In this document: positions 37,394-47,639 of the stretch, one piece after another
Position numbering within the stretch: the stretch's first letter is position 1
How the letters are laid out: every line of letters starts with the position of its first letter
DNA from: Patiria miniata
Taxonomy: Eukaryota > Echinodermata > Asteroidea > Valvatida > Asterinidae
Assembly: GCF_015706575.1 (NCBI RefSeq)
Contig: NW_024037063.1
Location: 21,080,927 to 21,144,926 of the forward strand
Direction of reading: 5' to 3'
Length of the DNA: 64,000 bases
Made by a program: the position numbers and the translations under genes
The notes under the pieces: generated by a model
Databases searched by the model: none
Told to the model about the DNA's origin: nothing
What the model saw: the letters and a program-made list of their open reading frames with translations, nothing else

Positions 37394-37399
37394 TTTATT
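37394..37399 (-). terminator. Candidate polyadenylation signal of TRIM copy 1
   Basis: AATAAA on the minus strand, about 115 nt after the stop codon of the TRIM gene. Confidence 0.35.
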
Positions 37400-37513
37400 A
37401 CATCATGACTTTACACTTGTTAAATGCAATGTTGAAATCAATGTTTACTCGGTCAATTATGTGAAAGATAGAACTATAATTGTTCGGATCCTAATAAATT
37501 CTCTTTACATGAC

Positions 37514-39256
37514 TTACACCGTATGTAATGTAAAAAGTCGGGTGTCGGCTGCCACGAGCAATGTACCATCGGACGAAAATGTAATGTCATTACAATAGTA
37601 TGGTCTAAAACTCCAACACGAAATTATTTCGCCAATTGTTTTTCTAAAATGCTGTACATAACCTGCCGCCAGGACGTAAATATCCCCACTTGCATCACAG
37701 CACAATGCACGAGGATGTTGGGCCGAAACGTTGAAACATTTCACGCCTGTCAAGTAAATAGCTAACATGTTGCACTTGTTTTCATCAATGTAAATAAGTT
37801 GCTGGCTGTTGGTGGTCAAGTGTTCAGCGATCATCGGAGCTGCTACTTTCCTGATGAGGGATCCGTCTGAGTTGTGTAGAGATATCTGTTCCTTGTCCTG
37901 ATAGCCGACTGCTATGTAGCTATCACTCACTGCAAGACAGGTCGGCGTGCCGTCAATGTCTGCCTCACTGCCTGGTGTGAAATGATGAAGCAACTTCAAT
38001 TTTTTATTGAAGGTATTGACAAGGGGACTATCCAACACGACGAGATCGTCACTATTGTTAACTGCAAGGGCCGTGGGATTCTGTACTTCGTTCGGATCGC
38101 CTGCAGTCGAGGGAATTGTAGTCTTTTTAGCCAGGACCTCTCCTTTCAGATTCATAATCTTCAGTTCTGAAGTGTTTGATGTAGCCACGTCGCCTGCTGA
38201 AAACACTGCGAAATGATTCACCTGACCAACGTTAACCCGAGACTTGCACTCCCATTTTTCCTGTTGCACTAGAGTCCCAATCTCACCGTCAACTTCGCTA
38301 GCATGTAAACCCAGAAATGACTGCTTGTGGACAGCTGTTTTCAAGTCCCTGTGAGCTTTCAACTCGCGAAGGAGTTTCTTCTTAGCCCCAAGGACCTCAG
38401 GGCTACTCGGTGACGTCATCACTTTGCTGACATTGCTCAGGACCGGCCGAGCCGTTGATGCAAATGTAAACTCCTTGTCTGTTTTGGCGACCAGCTCCTC
38501 AGCCTCGTGTCTCAGTTGCTCTTCCTTCTGTCTTATTTTGGCGATTTCCTTTTCCGCTTTCAGCGAAATTCGGATCCTTGTTTTGGTTAGCCTCATGTTC
38601 AGTCTCTTCCGAGAATCATCTGGAGACGGGTTCGCAGAAAGAAACTCCTTAATATTCTTCTCGGTTTGAGAAACTAACGCGTCGACTTCCTGTTTGCATT
38701 TTTTCATCGCCAGGCCGAGGTCGTCGTAGGAGTGTACCGATCTGTTATGCCGAGTTGTGGTGCATTCGTTACAGATGAGAAGCTCACACGTGTTGCAGTA
38801 AAAACAGAGGTTCTGATCTGGATGATGCTCGCACTTGTTCTGGCTTTTCAGCTTCCCTCCTCGGTCTAAGCTCGCGATGCGATGTGTTCGCAGTTGGGCA
38901 AAGCGTTGATGTGCCTCCTTGCATTCACAGCACAGATAGTAGTCACAGTCCAGGCATTTTGAGACGGCGGTGTTCGCCTCGTCACAAGCTTGACACTTGA
39001 TCTGATATTCTGAACTCTGAGGCAGCGCTTGCACACCGCCCTGAGGAATAACAGTCCTTGCCCGGCACATTGGACACACGATGATGTCGTCCTCTTTGGT
39101 TGGAGTCTCTGAGAGTTCTTTGAGGCATTTCAGACAGAATTTATGCGAGCACTCCAGCAGCCTCGGATCTATGTACTCCGTGTAGCAAATGGCGCATTCC
39201 TGAGGTTTCTCCTGAGGTTCGTCGGCAGCAGGTCCACACTCACCACGTTCAGCCAT
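37514..39256 (-). CDS. TRIM-type E3 ubiquitin ligase, copy 1
   Basis: 580-residue RING/B-box/coiled-coil protein encoded in one exon. RING finger about residues 21-64 (CAICYTEYIDPRLLECSHKFC ... CPMCRA), B-box 1 about 87-125 (CQACDEANTAVSKCLDCDYYLCCEC), B-box 2 about 142-175 (CEHHPDQNLCFYCNTCELLICNEC), then a Lys/Glu-rich coiled coil to about 300 and a C-terminal beta-propeller-like region with short repeats resembling NHL/TRIM2-TRIM56-type proteins (for example SDSYIAVGYQDKEQISLHNSDGSLIRKV). RING proteins of this kind transfer ubiquitin from E2 enzymes to substrates recognised by the C-terminal domain. Start ATG at 39256 is preceded by a splice acceptor (tcttcacag, exon start 39291), so a 5' UTR exon lies upstream. 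Close paralogue of 41187-42956. Confidence 0.9.
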   Translation of the reverse strand: MAERGECGPAADEPQEKPQECAICYTEYIDPRLLECSHKFCLKCLKELSETPTKEDDIIVCPMCRARTVIPQGGVQALPQSSEYQIKCQACDEANTAVSKCLDCDYYLCCECKEAHQRFAQLRTHRIASLDRGGKLKSQNKCEHHPDQNLCFYCNTCELLICNECTTTRHNRSVHSYDDLGLAMKKCKQEVDALVSQTEKNIKEFLSANPSPDDSRKRLNMRLTKTRIRISLKAEKEIAKIRQKEEQLRHEAEELVAKTDKEFTFASTARPVLSNVSKVMTSPSSPEVLGAKKKLLRELKAHRDLKTAVHKQSFLGLHASEVDGEIGTLVQQEKWECKSRVNVGQVNHFAVFSAGDVATSNTSELKIMNLKGEVLAKKTTIPSTAGDPNEVQNPTALAVNNSDDLVVLDSPLVNTFNKKLKLLHHFTPGSEADIDGTPTCLAVSDSYIAVGYQDKEQISLHNSDGSLIRKVAAPMIAEHLTTNSQQLIYIDENKCNMLAIYLTGVKCFNVSAQHPRALCCDASGDIYVLAAGYVQHFRKTIGEIISCWSFRPYYCNDITFSSDGTLLVAADTRLFTLHTV

Positions 39257-39591
39257 GTCACTAAAGTAACAACACTCAGCTGAATTATACCCTGTGAAGA
39301 AAGAGAATGACAGTCACTCAAAACATACTGTATCCACAACCAAAAATGGACCATTGCCATTACGTGAATATTTGACAACTTCTGAAATGCCGTATTGTCT
39401 GAGGCATTTTCAAAGTAGCCAACGCTTAGCTCAAAACTGTGCAATTAATTGTTTCATCTGAATAATGTAAAGGCTGTCACAAATTTGAAGGGTCAAACAT
39501 GGAGCAAAGTTCACTTGTTAAAAATTCAACCACTTTTACAAACGATTTTAACAGCAGGCCTAATTGATAACAGAAATCTCAGCGTTTTTAC

Positions 39592-39680
39592 CTAGAAACA
39601 CCAGTTCTCTGCTGCCAACGGCTCGCCAGTCCACTGAGGTATGTGTGAACGCATAACGCACTGGCAGGTAGAATGGAATT
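39592..39680 (-). other. Candidate non-coding first exon of TRIM copy 1
   Basis: A block (ctgccagtgcgttatgc ... cggctcgcc ... aactggtgtttctag) upstream of TRIM copy 1 is conserved at 43326-43430 upstream of copy 2, while the sequence between block and gene is more diverged. It ends in a possible donor (TAG|gtaaaa). It is likely promoter plus leader exon; boundaries are guesses. Confidence 0.3.
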
Positions 39681-39759
39681 TTCCATACGCTTTCCACGTC
39701 TATATTTAGCCATACTTCATGTGTATTGATTTTGGAACAATGCATGTGTATTGAATTCC

Positions 39760-40440
39760 TCTATCACGTACAAGATGGTTGACCTTGGGTTAGACCAGCG
39801 CAGACAGTTTTCTCTAGATTGGAATACTGTATTTTACTGTACTGATTTGTTTTGTATAATTATTATTATTATTTTTTTTTTTTTGGGGGGGGGGTCTTTC
39901 CCTCTGAAGGCTATGGGGAAAAAATTACAAATTGATCCACCAAATATTTCCATTGGCTATTGGCCAGCACCATTATGGATTTCAACATGCATTAACAGTT
40001 ACAAGGAGTATACACATATATATATATACAAAGTAGATATTTCGAAATTAGGAAGACTGAGAAAATACCATTATAATGTAAGAACACAAATTATATTATT
40101 CATAAGATACATGTGTTAAAACTAATGCCGCCCTTCATTTTCTTACTGATCTTTCAAATCAGAAATTCTTTCCAATTCGAAAATGCCCTGCTCAACAATA
40201 GACTTGTACTTTCGGCAGGTTTAAATGTTTATTCATGTCGACGGTTAACAGGGACTGCATGAAATAACGTCTTAAATTAAACTCCAGATTAAAATGCAAT
40301 CGAAACTGCGGTCACACTGAAAATACAAAAGCACAAACATTAATAAAAGTCAATATCAGAGATATAATTTAAATGCTAAATATGAAATCCAGAAATATTT
40401 TAATGGAATGCCAAATACCAAGCGGGAAAATAAAATGTAT
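39760..40440. repeat. Downstream flank of TRIM copy 2, shared with copy 1 flank
   Basis: From about 39955 the sequence matches 36215-36700 (attggcNatNggccag, ttaacggttacaNgg, aaNtcaatatNagaNataatttaaatg). It therefore marks the left part of the segmental duplication that contains the TRIM genes. A G-run and (TA)n repeat lie at about 39885 and 40015. Confidence 0.6.
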
Positions 40441-41186
40441 TCTACATGTCAAGCCGAGGGAAAAAAACAAAAACAACATAAAAACAATTATGTGATAAAT
40501 CGTATGTACGATGAGATAGATACATCAGAAAAAAAATGTGATAATATAATACCGGACCGACATAGTAAATAACAACGGTGACTTTAGTTTGACATTTGAA
40601 TCTGTAACTTTTTACATATATAACACCAACTGCATAAATATTTGTATTTTTTTTATACACAAACTTTTTTGAACAATACACATTTTATGGAACTTTTTTC
40701 ATTTCAGCTAATGAAAGTAACATAATATAATGAAAGATAAGGGAATATTTTTCATTTCACCTAGTGAAAGTAACATAACGAAAAATAAATACATTCACTT
40801 ATGATTAAGAATAAACATTTCTTTTTACACACAACGTTATTGTTTGCGAATTTCGAAAATGGCTTTCCTGCTGTGAATTTACATTTTTGTCTGTGGTAAG
40901 TGTAAACTCCACAAAACAATCGCTGTTGTGATATTATGAAATTTGTTTGAGATTCCAGGAAATCGCTCTCATTTGTTATTCTTGACATTAGCTTAACATT
41001 GTAAGTTCAGGTTGCGAGCAAAGGTAAGTCACTTTATGACTAGTTTAAATAATTCAAATTATCAGATGTCTCCTTTGTTTCAGTGTTTGTTGGATTTAAA
41101 TACTCATGCATAATTACTATAATGTTTCATTAATACCATCAACGTTCCTTCTCAATACAACGTTCGAATTTTCCCTCTCTTATGAT

Positions 41187-42956
41187 TTATACTGAGTGAA
41201 ATGTACGAATAAAGCCTTTATCAGACGCGGCGAGCATTAAACCAGGGAGCGAGAATGTTATGTCAGTTGCTACTGAACCCTGATAGGTACTGAATTCAAG
41301 GCTCCACGATGAAATTAATGTGGGATTTGTTTGTCCGTAATGTTGCACATAGTCGCCCACTATGACGTAAATATCCCCACCTACATCGCAGCACAATCCG
41401 CGAGGAATCCAATCTTTGCCCCAGAGGTTGAAACTTTGCTTGCCATTGAGGTCAATAGCTATCATCCTGCGCTTGCTTTCATTCGTGTAAATAAGTTGCT
41501 GGCTGTTGGTAGTCAAGTGTTCAGCGATCATCGGAGCTGCTACTTTCCTGATGAGAGATCCGTCTGAGTTGTGTAGAGATATCTGTTCCTTGTCCTTATA
41601 GCCGATTGCTATGTAGCTATCACTCACTGCAAGACAGGTCGGCGTGCCGTCAATGTCTGCCTCTTTGCCTGGTGTGAAATGATGAAGCAACTTCAGTTCC
41701 TTATCGAAGGTCTTGACAAGGGGACTATCCAAGACGACGACATCGTCACTATTGTTAACTGCAAGGGCCGTGGGATTCTGTACTTCGTTCGGATCGCCTG
41801 CAGTCGAGGGAATTGTAGTCTTTTTAGCCAGGACCTCTCCTTTCAGATTCATAATCTTCAGTTCTGAAGTGTTTGATGTAGCCACGTCGCCTGCTGAAAA
41901 CACTGCGAAATGATTCACCTGACCAACGTTAACCCGAGACTTGCACTCCCATTTTTCCTGTTGCACTAGAGTCCCAATCTCACCGTCAACTTCGCTAGCA
42001 TGTAAACCCAGAAATGACTGCTTGTGGACAGCTTTTTTCAATTCCTTGTGAGCTTTCAACTCTCGAAGGAGTTTCTTCTTAGCCCAAAGGACCTCATGGC
42101 TACTGGTTGACGTCATCACTTTGCTGACATTACTCAGAACCTTCCGAGCCGTGGTTGCAAATGCAAACTCCTTGTCTCTTTTGGCGACCAGCTCTTCAGC
42201 CTCTTGCCTGAGTTGTTCTTCTTTCTGTCTTATTTTGGCGATCTCCTTTTCTGCTTTCAGCGAAATTTGGATCCTTGTTTTGGTTAACATCGTTTCCAAT
42301 CTCTTCCGGGAATCGTCAGGAGACGGATTCGCAGAGAGAAACTCCTGAATATTCTTCTCAGTTTGAGAGACCAACGCGCCGACTTCCTGTTTGCATTTCG
42401 TCATCGCCAGGCTGAGGTCGTCGAAAGAGTGTACGGATTTCTTGTGCCGAGTCGATGTGCATTCCTTGCAGATGAGGTCTTCACATGTGTTGCAGTAAAA
42501 ACAGAGGTCCTGATCCGGATGATGCTCGCACTTGTTCTTGCTTTTCAGCTTCCCTCCTCGGTCTAATTTCGCGATGCGATGTGTTCGCAGTTGGGCTAAG
42601 CGTTGATGTGCCGCCTGGCATTCACAGCACAGATAGTAGTCACAGTCCAGGCATTTTGAGACGGCAGGGTTCGCCTCATCACAAGCTTGACACTTGATCT
42701 GATATTCTGAGCTCTGAGGCAGCGCTTGCACACCGCCCTGAGGAATAACAGTCCTGGCCCGGCACATTGGACACACGATGATCTCGTCCTCTTTGGTTGG
42801 AGTCTCTGAGAGTTCTCTGAGGCATTTCAGACAGAATTTATGCGAGCACTCCAGCAGCCTAGGATCTATGTACTCCGTGTAGCAAATGGCGCATTCCTGA
42901 GGTTCGTCCTGATGAGGTTCGTCACCAGGAGGTCCACACTCACCCCGTTCAGCCAT
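41187..42956 (-). CDS. TRIM-type E3 ubiquitin ligase, copy 2
   Basis: 589-residue paralogue of the gene at 37514-39256 with the same order: RING (CAICYTEYIDPRLLECSHKFC), B-box 1 (CQACDEANPAVSKCLDCDYYLC), B-box 2 (CEHHPDQDLCFYCNTCEDLICKEC), coiled coil and a propeller-like C-terminus. Start MAERGECGP at 42956 equals that of copy 1; the upstream in-frame extension to 43067 runs through a splice acceptor (cgtcacag, exon start 43006) and is not used. The N-terminal and central parts are nearly identical to copy 1, but the last 80 or so residues differ strongly (RRMIAIDLNGKQSFNLWGKD versus NMLAIYLTGVKCFNVSAQHP). Divergence confined to the substrate-binding end suggests different targets; TRIM proteins of this layout often act in innate immunity, which is inference here. 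Confidence 0.9.
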   Translation of the reverse strand: MAERGECGPPGDEPHQDEPQECAICYTEYIDPRLLECSHKFCLKCLRELSETPTKEDEIIVCPMCRARTVIPQGGVQALPQSSEYQIKCQACDEANPAVSKCLDCDYYLCCECQAAHQRLAQLRTHRIAKLDRGGKLKSKNKCEHHPDQDLCFYCNTCEDLICKECTSTRHKKSVHSFDDLSLAMTKCKQEVGALVSQTEKNIQEFLSANPSPDDSRKRLETMLTKTRIQISLKAEKEIAKIRQKEEQLRQEAEELVAKRDKEFAFATTARKVLSNVSKVMTSTSSHEVLWAKKKLLRELKAHKELKKAVHKQSFLGLHASEVDGEIGTLVQQEKWECKSRVNVGQVNHFAVFSAGDVATSNTSELKIMNLKGEVLAKKTTIPSTAGDPNEVQNPTALAVNNSDDVVVLDSPLVKTFDKELKLLHHFTPGKEADIDGTPTCLAVSDSYIAIGYKDKEQISLHNSDGSLIRKVAAPMIAEHLTTNSQQLIYTNESKRRMIAIDLNGKQSFNLWGKDWIPRGLCCDVGGDIYVIVGDYVQHYGQTNPTLISSWSLEFSTYQGSVATDITFSLPGLMLAASDKGFIRTFHSV

Positions 42957-43325
42957 GTCACTCAAAACACAACACCCTCTCAACTCAGCTGAAGTATACG
43001 TACAGCCTGTGACGAAAAAAATGAATAAATAACAGTCACGCGAAACATGCATTGTCGCCACAACCAAAGCAAAATTAAATTGACCGTGCTTTCCGTTACG
43101 TGAATTTTCTGAGTTCCTAAATGTTTTAAAGGTTGTTTGTTACCTTTTAAAATAGCCTGCGCTCAGCTCAAAAGAGTCCATGCACTCTAAATTCACTTGA
43201 TCTCAATATGTAAAGTTTGTCACAAATTTGAGTGGTCAGACATTTTGCAAAGAAAGAATTCAGTTGATAAAAATTGAACCGATTTGAAAACGATTTGAAT
43301 GGTAATTGATAACAGAAATCTCACC

Positions 43326-43430
43326 GTTTCTTCCCTACAGAAACACCAGTTCCTGCCAACGGCTCGCCAGTACTTGCAAAAATGGTTCTGCGTGTGTGTG
43401 AAAGCATAACGCACTGGCAGGTAAAATGAA
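43326..43430 (-). other. Candidate promoter/first-exon block of TRIM copy 2
   Basis: Counterpart of 39592-39680 upstream of copy 2, conserved in sequence and orientation. The donor is less clear here (AAACG|gtgaga or GTAG|ggaag). Confidence 0.25.
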
Positions 43431-43749
43431 ATTTTCCATACGTTTACATTTCCACGTCTATATTTAACCATACTTTATGGTGTTAACTTTTGAACAATAC
43501 ATTCAATGCCCGCACCACGCACCAGTGGTTGACCTTGCCTGACACCAGCGCAGATTTTCTTTTCTCCATTGGAATGCTGTATTTTACTGCATTGCACCGA
43601 ATACACATGTTTCATTGTACTTCAAATATTTTTTTTTTGACTGGGAAAACAGTAAGTTTGTATAGGCATATGTGTCTGGGTTTTTCACCAGGCCTGTATT
43701 TATCAAAGATCCTGTGCTTACGTCACACACTAGGTATGTGTATAATGTA

Positions 43750-44268
43750 GGCCTGGGCAAGTAGTGGATAGTCCTACTCGAGTACTCGCAGAAAAAATAC
43801 TCGCAAGTAGTCGAGTACTCGCGAGTAGTTGACTAAATTTCCATGAAAACAAAAATGAAGTCACTATGAATAAACAGCGTGGAACATTCTCCAGCACTGA
43901 GATATCCTTACTATGCAGAATGCTCGTGGAATCCCAAGGAAACTGATGGAGGTGTTTTCCTTTATTACGGGGGACGTATTAAGACAAGAGACAAGTTTGG
44001 TGTCCTAGTTTGAGTAGAAGTAGGTATTCGCGAGTAGCAATTTTTGTTACATGTGCTGACTTACGAAAAAGTAACCACTTTACGGTTTGTGAAGTGTTTC
44101 CTTTTTTATTTAAGTCGTCAGCACTTATAAAAATAATTGCTAATCGCGAATACCAATTTCTACTCGCCCTAGGACAACTACTCCAGTAGATGAAAAACCA
44201 CTAGTAGAACAACCAGTAGCAAACACTACTCACGAGTAGTCAAGCACTCGCGTTACTCGCCCAGCACT
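43750..44268. mobile_element. hAT-like MITE rich in 'tactcg' with 11-bp flanking repeat
   Basis: The element starts ggcctgggcaagtag and ends actcgcccagcact. The same 11 bases, tgtataatgta, flank it on both sides (43739-43749 and 44269-44279), strong evidence of insertion. The ends are full of actcgcgagtac-type repeats. The exact duplication length (8 to 11 bp) depends on where the ends are drawn. Confidence 0.8.
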
Positions 44269-44279
44269 TGTATAATGTA

Positions 44280-45580
44280 CTTCTATATTTCTGAAACGAC
44301 TCCCATCGACAGTTTGCTAGTTATATTATAACCCATAAACTCCAACTATTAACTTAAAACCGTCACGACAGTGTGGTAAACAAAGTACATGCATCTTGTT
44401 CCGACTTTTCGGCCGGAAAGAGAGGTATTATTTTGTTCACATTTTTGCAAGGTTTTGCTACATATTTTTTGGGTAGTTTTTGGGGTCTGTCCCCCTGCAG
44501 GCTATGGAGTAATATTAAATTTTACAAATTACTTGTACAGAATTCTTTTAGCCATTCGAAGAAAAGTCAATGACGTAGACTTGGGGCTGTTAGCGGGGAA
44601 ACCCCCGAGATTGCCCGATGGGATCGAAACTGTTTGCCCCTAGATGGCGCTGTTTATGATCTTCCACAAACCTGTGTGTAGAAAAACCAAATCAGTGGTG
44701 GCATATCCCGCCTCCCCAACCCAACCTTTCTCCTTAACCTGAGGACGCCAATATAGCGATTTCCGCTAAACGATGGATCTAAATCTACACTTCCATTGTA
44801 GAACTCTTACACATTGGCGTGTTCCTTTCTTTGCTAGTATGCGACAATTATGCTGCAGAAAGTTACAGGGGACCATAACGAGCTTTATTTACAAACGTAT
44901 ACGCGCACATAAATTCATACACGTTTGGAAAACGCCCCCAAAAGGGGACAGCGCAGCCAATTGCGACCTCAACCACCCTTTTCAAAATCCCAAGCTGCTG
45001 TCCCCTGTACCCTCCCCCCCCCCAAAAAAAAATCAAATAAAAAAGGTTGACAAGACGACTTATGCTCTCAACAAAGAGTGCGTGAATCCAGTTTGATGGT
45101 ATCGGTCTGCAAATACTCGGCCACCTGGCAGATTACAGCTCTACAAACGCTCTCCACACAAGTCTCAATAAGCCCGAGTATTTACATTCACGATTTACTC
45201 CGATGCTTTTGTGCTAAAAGGCTTCGTAGAGATGCTGTATTCAAGCTAATCCTCCCGCCGGAGGTATGCTCGCAATTTCCTGGGAAGTTCTGCCGATTAA
45301 GACGATTGATTCAGTCCCAATCGGTGTAGCACAACGACAACAACTCGCGGCAGCTGACCAGGCATCATTGCTGGGTGAGTTGATCGTATACATTCTAGGC
45401 ATAATGCAATCTCACCGTATCAAGATTAATGAAATAAGAATATGACATCTATGTTACTGGTATTTTACTTTAAAACTATACTTTAGAAAAATTCACTGGG
45501 ATCGCAGTGCCTAGCAGTATCTTATACGGTCAAACATAGTTGTTATACTTGCTACATGTGTATAGTATACAGGATAACCA
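44280..45580. other. Non-coding stretch, possible 5' leader region of the sulfotransferase gene
   Basis: At about 44460-44535 there is a fragment similar to 39870-39935 (tttttggggtctNtccc...gaaggctatggNg), perhaps a remnant of the TRIM flank. A possible donor (ctgggtgagttg at 45373) ends a GC-richer stretch that could be an upstream exon of the plus-strand sulfotransferase gene; this was not confirmed. Confidence 0.3.
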
Positions 45581-45590
45581 TGGATGAATA

Positions 45591-46002
45591 TAGCCCCATA
45601 AAAGTGGCCAATTTACTGGACTACCTCCGTAAATAAAGGCCACACTTAGAACATTTACAAAAACAAGTAGAACTATGTCAAATTTAGATTTTCACATTTT
45701 GTAGTTTATTTTTGCTTTAGAAGCACACTTACCCTCTTCATACATAGGCTAATCAGAAAGTGCTGCCTGATTCAGATGTCTATTTTTCGTGAAAGTTCAT
45801 GATGACATTTTGATACGCAAACGTGTGCAAACGAATCTGGAAATTTCACGAAAAATAGACATCTGAAAACGGCAGCACTTTCTGATTAGCCTATAAAGAG
45901 AAAAACAAAATTTGACAAAGTTCTACATGTTTTTGTACATGTTCCAAGTGTGGCCTTTATTTACGGAGGAAGTCCAGTAAATTGGCCACATTTATGGGGC
46001 TA
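45591..46002. mobile_element. Fold-back MULE-type element with perfect 9-bp target duplication
   Basis: A 412-bp element starts tagccccata and ends tatggggcta, and its two halves are inverted copies of each other over nearly the full length (landmarks gtggccaatttactggac, cctccgtaaataaaggccac, ggctaatcagaaagtgctgc each found in both orientations). It is flanked by ggatgaata on both sides (45582-45590 and 46003-46011). A 9-bp duplication with very long terminal inverted repeats fits Mutator-like (MULE) elements. No coding. Confidence 0.85.
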
Positions 46003-46456
46003 GGATGAATACAAATATTCCTGCATGGGATAACAGGGAAAACATCTATCGTTCTTATTATAGCCTCCCTCACAGCTGTAATTTCAGTGTTAGAATATAT
46101 CGTCTTAAATTTACACGGGTGCACCACAAACCCTATAGGTGAATCCTTCATCGGAAAGTTATATCCTGGTAGCCTTTGGCTGGATTACGCCAGTCGTGAA
46201 AACATCTATTCATTTTGCACACCAGTTTTTACCAGTTGCGATGAGTAACCGTTCAACACTCTCAGACTCTAGTAGATGGGTTTTTAATAAATTGGTTTTA
46301 AGTAAATGGTTTTAAGTAAATAGGTCTGGGAACTAGACAGTGTGAGAAGCTCCTGGTTGTCGTCTTGGCCTGTTTCCTTTATCAAATTTTCATCTTCCTA
46401 TAATTATAGGCTCCAAGATAGTCCGCATTATATCTTTAAGACAATTTTTTGTCCTA

Positions 46457-46947
46457 CACGGGGTGAACAAAAAGAAACCCAAATGTCGGGACTATTGTTT
46501 GAGTGAAGTTCTGCATGTATCACTTTCGAAATGTAGGATATGAAAGCCAAATTCATAAGCTTTCATTCAAATCCTCATGTACTTTTCAAGTTATGGAATT
46601 TTAAACACAACCACCGTTTTAAAGTTCTGTCCACAAACCACACAAAATTGTGTGCGTTTTTTCAGCAAAACGAAAACAATTCACACACATACCTATGTCA
46701 TTTGTTTTCGCTTTGCTGAAAGAACACTTACCTTTTTGTGATCCGTGGACAGAACTTTGAAACGGTGGTTGTGTTTAAAATTCCGTAACTGGAAAATTAC
46801 ATGAGTGAAATTACATGAGTGATTATCACTAAGAGAAAGCTTATGAATTGAGCTCTCATATTCTATATTTTGAAAGTGCTACATGCAGAACTTCACGAAA
46901 ACACCGGTTCCCACATGCGGGTTTCGGGGTTTTTTTAATCACCCCCG
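46457..46947. mobile_element. Long-armed fold-back element, copy 2
   Basis: Starts CACGGGGTGAAC after TA and ends near TCACCCCCG. The arms mirror each other around a centre near 46690 (cagcaaaacgaaaacaattc versus gttttcgctttgctgaa). Landmarks are shared with 33367-34034 and 47340-47626. It contains a short tandem duplication (aaattacatgagtg, twice) at about 46794-46820. Confidence 0.7.
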
Positions 46948-47339
46948 AATTATATAGCGGTCATCCGACAATATGATGGGGGTAAAGTCTAAATACGACG
47001 ATTTAGCCACCCGATAAATGACAGGGGGAAACAGCTACAAAGAGCGAAATACTTCAGAAGGAGTAAACTTGTAGGGATTCAGCTGCTTACGGATAAAACT
47101 GGATTAAAATACAAGAAGGACACCGAGCGTATGCGGACCTTTCTTACTTACGGGATGTGATTGGAAACGGTATTAACAGTGCCATAGCAACATCAGCTTA
47201 AACCCTGACCGCGATACAATGAAGCTCGTACAAATCTACTTGAACACTAAACACCGCTCGGACATCTCCGTGCTCACGAATGATAGAAGAAAAATACTTC
47301 AGAGGCCGGTACCATACATGCACTGTAACTTTCAGCGTG

Positions 47340-47626
47340 TGCGTGTTTTCAGCAAAACAAAACAATTCACACATCCCTATGTGAATTGTTTTCGTTTTGC
47401 TGGAAGAACACTATTTTCTGATCTGTGGACAGAACTTTAAAACGGTGTTTGTGTTCAAAATTCCGTAACTTGAAAAGTAAGTAAGTGATTTTAATGATGC
47501 TTGTACTAAAAGAACGCGCATTGATTGGGCTTTCATATCCTAGATTTTGAAAGTGTTACAGGCAAAAATTCATTCAAAATTGGCCCTTCCATTTGGGTTT
47601 TAATTATTTTTTTTCTACTCGCCCTG
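47340..47626. mobile_element. Fold-back element, copy 3, one arm missing
   Basis: It contains the hairpin centre (cagcaaaacaaaacaattc / gaattgttttcgttttgctg) and a complete right arm ending CTCGCCCTG before TA, but the left arm is cut short at about 47340. Confidence 0.65.
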
Positions 47627-47639
47627 TATTATTGCAATT

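Noticed and set aside
42957..43067. N-terminal extension of TRIM copy 2
   Set aside because: It crosses a splice acceptor and is absent from copy 1; the shared start MAERGECGP is preferred.
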